From Priapulus caudatus (Eukaryota; Priapulida; Priapulimorpha; Priapulimorphida; Priapulidae): DNA of 64,000 bases. Both the position numbers and the translations under genes were made by a program. This document shows positions 57,660 through 64,000 of the stretch, piece by piece; the first letter of the stretch is position 1; each line of letters starts with the position of its first letter. Below the pieces are notes generated by a model. It was given only the letters and a program-made list of their open reading frames with translations, ran no database searches and was not told the DNA's origin. The stretch is taken from contig NW_014577302.1 of NCBI RefSeq assembly GCF_000485595.1, positions 63,776 through 127,775 of the forward strand, given 5' to 3'.

Positions 57660-58738
57660 TCATCATGTCTGCAGACAACCAAGTTTGAAGAACAAGGTCA
57701 GATCCGAAGCCATCAGAGAGCGGACTCCAATATCAGATCGATTTTGAAGGAGAAAGAGTTTCGGAAAAAGATTAGATGTTGGCGTCAGGCTGGCAACAAT
57801 TTGAGGGTCGCTCTGACTGACGATGAAGTCATCATGGCTATAAAGCAGCAACGTGATACGGTTCAGACAAGGTTGCAGTGGACAAGGTCACGGAAGTGCA
57901 GGAGTCTCTTTCCAAGCTTAGAACGACCTCGAACATGGAAGACGAAAGTCTAGACAGGATCGAAGAGGTGGAGGAAGAACACGCGACGCTGATGAAGCAA
58001 ACACATGAGAGATTGCTCATTCTCCAGGGGGACTCCGTTTCTGGGACTCATTCAGCCTCCTCCAGGGCTAAACGTTCGAACAGGTCTCCTCGTTTTCAAA
58101 GTATAACTTACTGTCAAGGATGGGTCGACGATCAGGCACAAGATGACCCACCAATGGAGGATGGGAGGCCTGCAACTCAAGATAATCAAACCAGCAACTT
58201 GTTGACGGCAGGTCTGATTGACCAGGTAAAGATGAGTCGCTTGCCCCCACCAGAACCTACGGCGTTCGGTGGGGATTCTCTTTAATACCCAGCCTGGAAG
58301 CAAGGATATAACCTCCTCATCGAGAAGAGAGGGATTCCACCAGAAGACAGATTCTATTATTTGTTAAAGTACTTGAAGGGGCAGCCCTTGGAGCTTGTGC
58401 AGGGGTTTTCTCTGCTTGGTGACGAGATCGCCTACTCTGCAGCAAAGAAGGCACTAGGAAAACGCTATGGAGATCCCTTTGTGCTTTCTAACGCCTACAG
58501 GGAAGCGCAGATTGGTGAGCTGGTAATGTTGAAAGAAGAGGACGTACCTCGAAACCTTTGGGCAATCGCCAGGATCCTTGAACTATACCCCTCTAAGGAT
58601 GGTCATATACGCAAGGTTAAGGTGGCTATTGTCGACCCGAAAATTAATGCAGGGGGACAACGAATACGTCCCCTGCGTTCTTATGACCGTCCGATTCATA
58701 AATTAGTGTCATTAATACCGCGGGAGGACCAGGAGTAA
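57660..58738 (+). pseudogene. BEL/Pao gag joined to the end of pol (element F)
   Basis: Frame pieces 57660-57870 and 57878-58738. The latter is one frame with a TAA at 58283-58285. It carries an N-terminal coiled-coil-like region (EEVEEEHATLMKQTHERL), LPPPEPTAFGGDSL and EKRGIPPEDRFYYLLKYLKG, typical of DUF1759-type BEL Gag. At about 58515 it passes without a break into EEDVPRNLWAIARILELYPSKDG and RPIHKLVSLIP, the DUF5641-type C-terminal end of BEL integrase. Protease, RT, RNase H and the integrase core are missing. The junction lies near NAYREAQIGEL. Confidence 0.75.
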
Positions 58739-59072
58739 TTCCCGATCGGGGAACCTCTCGACATTCGATGGCCTTAATTTCCCAACGCAGATACCTAGTA
58801 AATTAGAGGTACTAATTTAGAGGAGCCATGTAGCGTTCGCTTGTTGAATGGTTACTTTACTCCACGTGATAGGGCCACCTGGTGGCGACTGCGAGAATAG
58901 AAAAGAACCAGTCTGTGCTGTTCTTAGTGAGGCCATTGCCAGCTTTTTTAGTGGAATCCTTTCCACTGGGGGTTTCCGTTTGTTTATTTCACTTCATTAT
59001 AGAAGCAAAAAGGTTAGTAAAGCATGTGACTCACACATATTCGTAGAAACGGGGTTCAATATGTAAACGTTA

Positions 59073-59611
59073 GTGTAGCGCCGTATTCACGGTGCTCGAA
59101 TAGAGTTACTATGTTATTACGTTAAGTCAGAGCCAAGAATACAAGAAAGCCAGTGGTTACGATGATTTAGTCGTTTACTGTGTTTCTACGAGTGGTTACA
59201 GTCGTTGCCGCGGTCGTGTCTGCCGGTGCCTGGGTGAAGCCAACTGCCCCGATTCTCCCCGGCTCTCGGCTTATATACGCCAGCCACGACCGCGTAACCT
59301 ACATGAGTCCCGCGTGTGCGTCACGCGTGCGTCACGCGTGCGTCATCTATAATCCTTTAATCCCGCAATATCACATCAAAGGGAGAGCCCCTTTGAAGTG
59401 CCGCGCGAGAAGTGATAACCAATCGAGCTGTGAAGTGCCGCGGATTAGCCAGCTCAATTTCGGCTCTAAACTCAATCACTTTGATCCCGCAATTTCACAT
59501 CAAAGGGAGGGCTTCTTTGAAGTGCCGCGCGCGAAGTGATAACTAATCGAGCTGTGAAGTGCCGCGGATTAGCCAGCTCAATTTCGGCTCTAAACTCAAT
59601 CACTTTGATCC
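59073..59611 (+). mobile_element. LTR-like repeat G, truncated copy
   Basis: TGTAGCGCCGTATTCACGG… closely matches 59721-60140, inserted in the element F LTR and broken off at the undetermined base 59612. It has a TATA-like GGCTTATATACGCC at 59268 and an internal duplication (AATCACTTTGATCC). The GTG-initiated frames inside it (59180-59539, 59827-60165) are not convincing genes. Confidence 0.75.
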
Positions 59612-59720
59612 NTGTGGTGGTTTTCTTTGCACGTGCAGCATACTCTATGTAGAATACCACCGAGGCAACGTGTGAACAAGATTCGCCAAGCCCGGCTTTA
59701 CAATTACAGTGCGCTGACAT

Positions 59721-60638
59721 TGTAGCGCCGTATTCACGGTGCTCGAATAGAGTTACTATGTTACTACGTTAAGTCAGAGCCAAGAATACAAGAAAGCCAG
59801 TGGTTACCATGATTTAGTCGTTTACTGTGTTTCTACGAGTGGTTACAGTCGTTGCCGCGGTCGTGTCTGCCGGTGCCTGGGTGAAGCCAACTGCCTCGAC
59901 TCTCTCCGGCGCTCGGCTTATATACGCCAGCCACGACCGCGTAACCTACATGAGTCCCGCGTGTGCGTCACGCGTGCGTCACGCGTGCGTCATCTATAAT
60001 CCTTTAATCCCGCAATATCACATCAAAGGGAGAGCCCCTTTGAAGTGTCGCGCGAGAAGTGATAACCAATCGAGCTGTGAAGTGCCGCGGATTAGCCAGC
60101 TCAATTTCGGCTCTAAACTCAATCACTTTGACCCGCGCACTCCCGCTGTCTCGAGAGAGAGATAGGATTCATCTCTCGAGTGCTTCTGCCTTCTCGGCCA
60201 CAGACACGCCCCCCACTTAGAGCTCTATCGAGCTTCTAAGCGAGGAGCGCGGGAGATTACGGGAGATTACGGGAGATACAGATACGCGGGCCTAAACTAA
60301 TTCAATCACGCACCGCTACACTTGAAACGCTGCCAGGACGTCGATGCTAGCACCTAAGTGCCAGCATCGATCCTGTAGCAATCGCGTAATGAACGCGCAC
60401 TCCTCTCCCGACCACACCTCCTGAGTGTCCGAGCGAGGAGCGCGGGAGAGATGCGCAGACCTAAACCAATCTAATTACAATTCAAATACGCTCCTATCAG
60501 ACGCTACCAGGACGTCGATACTAGCACCTAAGTGTCAGTATCGATCCTGTAGCAATCCTGTAATGAACGCGCACGAGGAGCGCGGGGGAGATGCGCAGAC
60601 CTAAACCAATCTAATTACAATTGAAATGCGCTACTACA
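59721..60638 (+). mobile_element. Solo LTR of repeat G (918 bp)
   Basis: TGTAGCGCCG…GCGCTACTACA flanked by the exact duplication acat (59717-59720 and 60639-60642). No internal region. Contains a TATA-like box at about 59915 and a tandem 174-bp duplication near its 3' end with paired hairpins. Confidence 0.85.
60329..60553. repeat. Tandem hairpin units in LTR G
   Basis: Two units 174 bp apart. Hairpin 1 (60329-60379): GCTGC…AGGA…CGATGCT-AG-CAC-CTAA-GTG-CC-AGCATCG…TCCT-GTAGC. Hairpin 2 (60503-60553): the same fold with CGATACT/AGTATCG and GCTAC/GTAGC. Confidence 0.8.
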
Positions 60639-61074
60639 ACATGACTGTTCCATTTTCTCTCATCATAACCCACGGATGGAGAGACGGTATATTCATAGAC
60701 TGGGAGTGCATAACACGTGCTCGGAAAACGTAGATGGGGCACTCATTGTTCACATCATAGATGTAGACAGATACACCTCTCACCCAACCGCAGACCAGTC
60801 GATCGTAGGCATCCAGGCTTTTGTAGTTCTGAAAGTCCTTGAGAGTATAAAATCGACTTGGCTGGAATGTTAGGTAGTTCACGAGATCCAAATGTGTGTT
60901 TGATGGGAAAACATTGTGGTCCTCACTCCATTCGGCATTGTCTAATTGGTACGGGTCTCGATTCCCAATGCACACAATTTTCTCGAGATAGCGTGCTTTG
61001 GCTATGTTGTCTAGTGAATCAAAGTACTTATCCATACTACATACACTACAGGCAGTCGACAAACGTGCATACAC

Positions 61075-62090
61075 TAGCTATTATAAAAAGCTGCGTTTGA
61101 TAGCTAGAATAGATGCAGTAAAATCTGTGAAATTTCTGAACTCTCACGATGTAAACAAACTCAAGTCTATGAACATATGTGTTGCATGCAATCTTCCAAT
61201 CTGCTCAATCTACGAATGTGCCGACTGTGTGGCAGCATCATTGAACTCGAGCACCTAAAACCCACGATGGTAAACCTGCTTGCAAAACCGGGCCTGCGCA
61301 ATCTCATCGAACTAGCAATTAACACAACCCACGCTGAATACCTGCCTGCAACACCCTGTAAAACCGGCGCCCATTAACCGGGTCGGCACAATCATCTCGA
61401 ATTCTAGCACACCAAAACCAGCTGATAAACCTGTCTGCAAAATCGGGATCCACTTATTACTGCTAATATCTATTGCAATAATAACACTATAGCCAATGTA
61501 AAATCGGTTGATTGTGCAGATCAGCAGATTACATGCAACACGTGTTCGCTCTTTTTGGAACCAATATGGCCGGCGGCACGGGATTGTAGGTAATATTGCT
61601 ATTTTTAGTGCAAGTCGCGGAACCTTCTATAGCCCGCGCACAGTTGCCGCAGCCGCCTGCGGCAACTGTACGCGGGCAATAGGCCTGGTTTTATTTTGCA
61701 CCATTTTGCGCATGAGCTTGGGCCTTCACTACACAATTTGTTCTGTCAATCCTATGATCTAGGTTCTCTTGTATGAGTCGCGAGTAATGCTTCATACTTC
61801 GTAAATGTGGTGTGTGTATCAGTATGTACAGTACTCCATTATTGTATTCGAAATTGCGAGCAGCGTTACTTTCTTCACTACAGCATCGAGTTAATTTACG
61901 ATCGTATTAATTGCATCGAGTACGACTCGGCTTAATTTACTGCGCAGTGCTGTGCAGGAATCTCTTCTTCTGCATTCATACAAACTGTGTCATTAAAAAA
62001 ACTGATGCAGGCTAATAAATACACTGGTAACATATAGCATCATTTATAAACAGTTACACGTCTGTGTAATTCATATCTTATTTTTCACAG
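61075..62090. other. Divergent intergenic region and probable F-box gene promoter/5' intron
   Basis: Between the minus-strand SWIM gene and the plus-strand F-box gene. It holds an ATATGGCCGGCGGC (YY1-like) and GGGATTGTAGG (ZNF143-like, reversed) at 61564-61590, then a 21-bp palindrome (61632-61677). No TATA box is obvious. A frame at 60998-61258 (LHTLQAVDKRAYTSYYKK…) with a CVAC…CADC cluster overlaps the SWIM gene antisense; I do not recognise it. Confidence 0.45.
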
Positions 62091-62407
62091 GTACTCTCAA
62101 AGATGCCAAAGAGAGAGAGAGGGATATTAGGTTTTGTGAAACCCTCAACACCAATTCTCTTCAGTGCTCAAGGAGAGACATGGCCTTCTGACGACTCAGA
62201 TGATGACTATGGGACTTCTATTAAAGTCAAACCCAAGAAAAAAACGAGGAAAAAACGTACCAATCGCTATTCAAAGACCTGCAAGGAAATTTCACCTGAC
62301 CGCCAAGCAACAGATAATGCATGGCAATCGGCTGTACCTCCAGAGATACTGTTCAAGATATTCAAGCATGTTACTGACACAGAAGGAGCGCTTCCGTTCC
62401 TTTGCAG
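62091..62407 (+). CDS. FBXL6: F-box protein, first coding exon (FBXL6-like)
   Basis: Host gene exon. A TTTTTCACAG acceptor ends at 62090 and the coding start is ATG 62103 (MPKRERGILGFVKPS); an upstream non-coding exon is implied. The exon encodes an acidic patch (DDSDDDYG), a basic nuclear-localisation-like cluster (KPKKKTRKKR) and the start of an F-box (VPPEILFKIFKHVTDTEGALPFLCR). The donor GT is at 62408, phase 2. F-box proteins recruit substrates to SCF ubiquitin ligases. The spacing 'DTEGALPFL-R…VC-W-ASDEHLW' resembles FBXL6; symbol given with reserve. Confidence 0.72.
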
Positions 62408-62635
62408 GTTGTCCGAGCAATTCTAAATACCAGTTGCGTTGAACTGGGTATTTACGTTCAATTTCATACCTTGCAAATGAACTGTACAGGGTTACCATTA
62501 TACATTGTGCCCGATTAAAAACGGAGTCACTGTGAAGAAATAATAGTATACATTATAGATATACATAATATCTTGTCGCCAGAGTCTACAACTACTTTGC
62601 CCCCTCACACTATTCACAGTTCCATTCTTTTGCAG

Positions 62636-62834
62636 GGTATCTGCAGTATGCATTCTTTGGCACAGGGTTGCATCAGATGAGCATCTCTGGTGTAATGTAG
62701 ACCTGTCATATGGTTGGATAAAGAAGCAGGCATCTTGGTTGCTGTGGCTGTCTGAACACAGGTTGCAGCAAGTGCGTATCCTCAATCTATCTGGATGGAA
62801 AATATCTGATCTCAAAGTAGAGTCTGCCTTGAAG
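62636..62834 (+). CDS. FBXL6: F-box protein, second coding exon
   Basis: Acceptor TTCTTTTGCAG (to 62635), exon 62636-62834, donor GTTTGT. The phase matches the first exon and the two exons together make 168 codons. It completes the F-box (VCILWHRVASDEHLWCNVDL) and begins leucine-rich repeats (VRILNLSGWKISDLKVESALK). Confidence 0.75.
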
Positions 62835-63124
62835 GTTTGTTTGCGAGTCGATTCAAGATTCATAATTCAAATATATTTACATATAACCGTGTATATATTA
62901 GGTACATGTCTACATAATAGATAATTAACAGAAATACAATGTAAATACTTTGAAAATATATTTTGCTATATGAATGCATATAGCTAATAAATATTAGCAC
63001 AGGAGTGATAATAGACTAATTAGTCAGTCATACTTCAAATATCTTGGTTGAATTTTTACGTATATGTTGTATCAGCCCCTGATTAAAAATAGTACGGAAA
63101 ACTAAAACGTAATGTGGGTTTTAG

Positions 63125-63250
63125 GTAATCGTAGAAAATTGCAAACAATTGGAGAGCATTGGTCTATCACGGTGCAAGGTTCCACCCACTACACTGCAGC
63201 TTCTCACTAGCTGTGACAATCTCAAAGGAATTGATCTCTCACACGTAGAG
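63125..63250 (+). CDS. FBXL6: F-box protein, third coding exon (LRR)
   Basis: Acceptor GGGTTTTAG (to 63124), exon of 42 codons in phase 0 (VIVENCKQLESIGLSRCKV … LKGIDLSHVE), donor GTTAGT at 63251. One leucine-rich repeat unit with the usual C/N-rich spacing. Further exons lie beyond the window or after about 63942 (a TTATATTCCAG acceptor-like site), which I could not confirm. Confidence 0.72.
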
Positions 63251-63415
63251 GTTAGTAGGTTGTTCTTACCTTTTATTAGAGACGACGGTCATCTATTTCC
63301 CAAAAAATGTGTACTTAGATGTGCACATTTACACTGACAAAGTAATAGTTGTGAGCATAAACTCAGACTAACCTGTCATCGTGAACATATGTATATCTAA
63401 TATATATTTGAGTTC

Positions 63416-63466
63416 GTATGTATCTATCTATCGGGCGGTTTGGCCGCCTATAGGGAAGATACATAC
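63416..63466. repeat. Foldback in F-box gene intron
   Basis: GTATGTATCT (63416-63425) pairs with AGATACATAC (63457-63466), and the inner GGCGG (63434-63438) pairs with CCGCC (63444-63448). Flanked by CATA repeats. Confidence 0.6.
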
Positions 63467-63734
63467 ATACATACGCTTCACTCCCCGGGTATAAGAGATG
63501 GCCCTGTGAAAATTGCATCCAGATTTCCTAGCTGAAAAAAACCTGCCAAACCGTCAAACTCACCGAAAAATCCGTGAAAAACCCCTCAATTCGTGAATCT
63601 TCACACAATGTCAGCACTGACTGTACAGTGCTGCCACACAGAAAAATCGATCACTCATTCCATCAGCTGCTGTATTGTGAAACCGAAACCGATACTAAAA
63701 CAGGCACAACCAGGAACCTGTTCAGGGGTTACGG

Positions 63735-63835
63735 CCACAGGCACTGGGAGGATATATAGTGTATATATTTATGTGTCAGTGTGCGCGCAATGGCGGCGGC
63801 GTGTGTTACAGTTGAAACGCTCCAAGTGCCTGTGG
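63735..63835. mobile_element. MITE in F-box gene intron (101 bp)
   Basis: Terminal inverted repeats CCACAGGCACTGGGAG and CTCCAAGTGCCTGTGG (14 of 16 matching). Flanked by ttacg at 63729-63733 and 63836-63840, with one extra g on the left. No coding capacity. Confidence 0.6.
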
Positions 63836-64000
63836 TTACGACTGCATTGTTTAATCAAGAGCTTGAAATGAGAAGTGCAACCCATTTGTACATGTGTTAG
63901 AATAACTTTTCTTATTTACACCATATTACTATTATATTCCAGGGGTTCTACGTTGGGTTGTGCTGTCATATAAATGTCATACGTAACCGTTTTTACCATG

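Larger units (their letters stand above)
56962..59072 (+). mobile_element. Element F: BEL/Pao element with large internal deletion
   Basis: A 110-bp block (AATCCTTTCCACTGGGG … GGGGTTCAATATGTAAACGTTAG) is repeated at 56966-57079 and 58956-59072, as parts of 5' and 3' LTRs. The 3' LTR starts TGTAGCGTTCGC at 58829 after GAGGAGCCA. Between them are gag-like and pol-end-like frames only. Confidence 0.7.
59613..61074 (-). pseudogene. SWIM zinc-finger protein gene, split by solo LTR G
   Basis: Minus-strand host-type coding sequence. 61074-60639 encodes about 145 residues (MDKYFDSLDNIAKARYLEKI …, …RVMHSQSMNIPSLHPWVMM). After G (60638-59721) the frame continues in 59720-59613 with SAHCNCKAGLGESCSHVASV, a SWIM zinc finger (CxC…CxH). 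This arrangement is familiar from uncharacterised SWIM-domain proteins of aquatic invertebrates and fish. The start is MYARL (61074) or MDKYF (61032). The 3' end is lost at base 59612. With G inserted the gene is broken unless the LTR is spliced out. It may also be a domesticated or mobile-element-borne gene. Confidence 0.7.
63251..64000 (+). other. Intron 3 and right edge of window
   Basis: Contains a foldback (63416-63466) and a MITE (63735-63835). No other exon is convincingly visible. Confidence 0.5.

Noticed and set aside
59180-60165. Two frames starting VFLRVVTVVAAVV, looking like a signal peptide
   Set aside because: They start with GTG, lie inside the two LTR G copies and include the TATA-like region; copies break at different points.
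60998-61258. Plus-strand ORF with a CVAC…CADC cluster as a zinc-binding protein
   Set aside because: Half of it is antisense to the SWIM gene start and no family is recognised; kept only as a note in the intergenic entry.

Overview
This is eukaryotic, almost certainly invertebrate-animal DNA. Two host loci sit at the right end: a minus-strand SWIM zinc-finger gene and a plus-strand F-box gene (FBXL6-like) with GT-AG introns. Nearly everything else is LTR retrotransposon sequence, inserted element into element and heavily decayed. I cannot name the species. There are gaps or ambiguous bases at 337, 21075-21084, 52952-53057 and 59612, and indel-rich sequence near the third of these points to assembly noise.

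Layout. 1-385 simple repeats; 386-3806 no recognisable gene. Element A (Ty3/Gypsy, Leu-tRNA-type primer site) runs from 3807 to 25458 and is split by element B (4910-21747, TSD gtac). B is a large Ty3/Gypsy element with 1.8-kb LTRs, a Pro-tRNA-like primer site, gag, a -1 frameshift signal, pro, pol and a third ORF after pol. B's 3' LTR is broken by element I (17298-21074), by a scrambled I copy and by an inverted piece of the B LTR. Element C (25459-31891) follows, with its middle replaced by a minus-strand, permuted one-LTR element H (27256-30902). Element D (about 32134-56730) is a relative of B with an exact Pro-tRNA primer site. Its gag contains a TIR DNA transposon and its 3' end is split by a tandem array of element E (40512-56078, TSD atag). 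Next come an internally deleted BEL/Pao element F (56962-59072), two copies of an LTR-like repeat G (one of them a solo LTR inside the SWIM gene), and the F-box gene with a small MITE in an intron.

The most unusual material: (1) E shows no gag, protease, RT or integrase, yet carries an HP1-type chromoshadow-domain ORF, a 75-bp GC-rich minisatellite between inverted repeats, and a decayed env-like gene of the baculovirus-F/errantivirus type with a 68-71-nt intron. (2) B and D share a third ORF behind a splice acceptor in the env position; it is a charged coiled-coil protein with a conserved AWE/IVSP core and, in D only, a C2H2 zinc finger. (3) B and D share a slippery-heptamer, stop and stem-loop frameshift cassette and a covarying hairpin just upstream of the polypurine tract. 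All retroelement coding regions except some single segments are interrupted, so these are fossils or non-autonomous copies. The regulatory RNA structures and the extra ORFs are what stand out.
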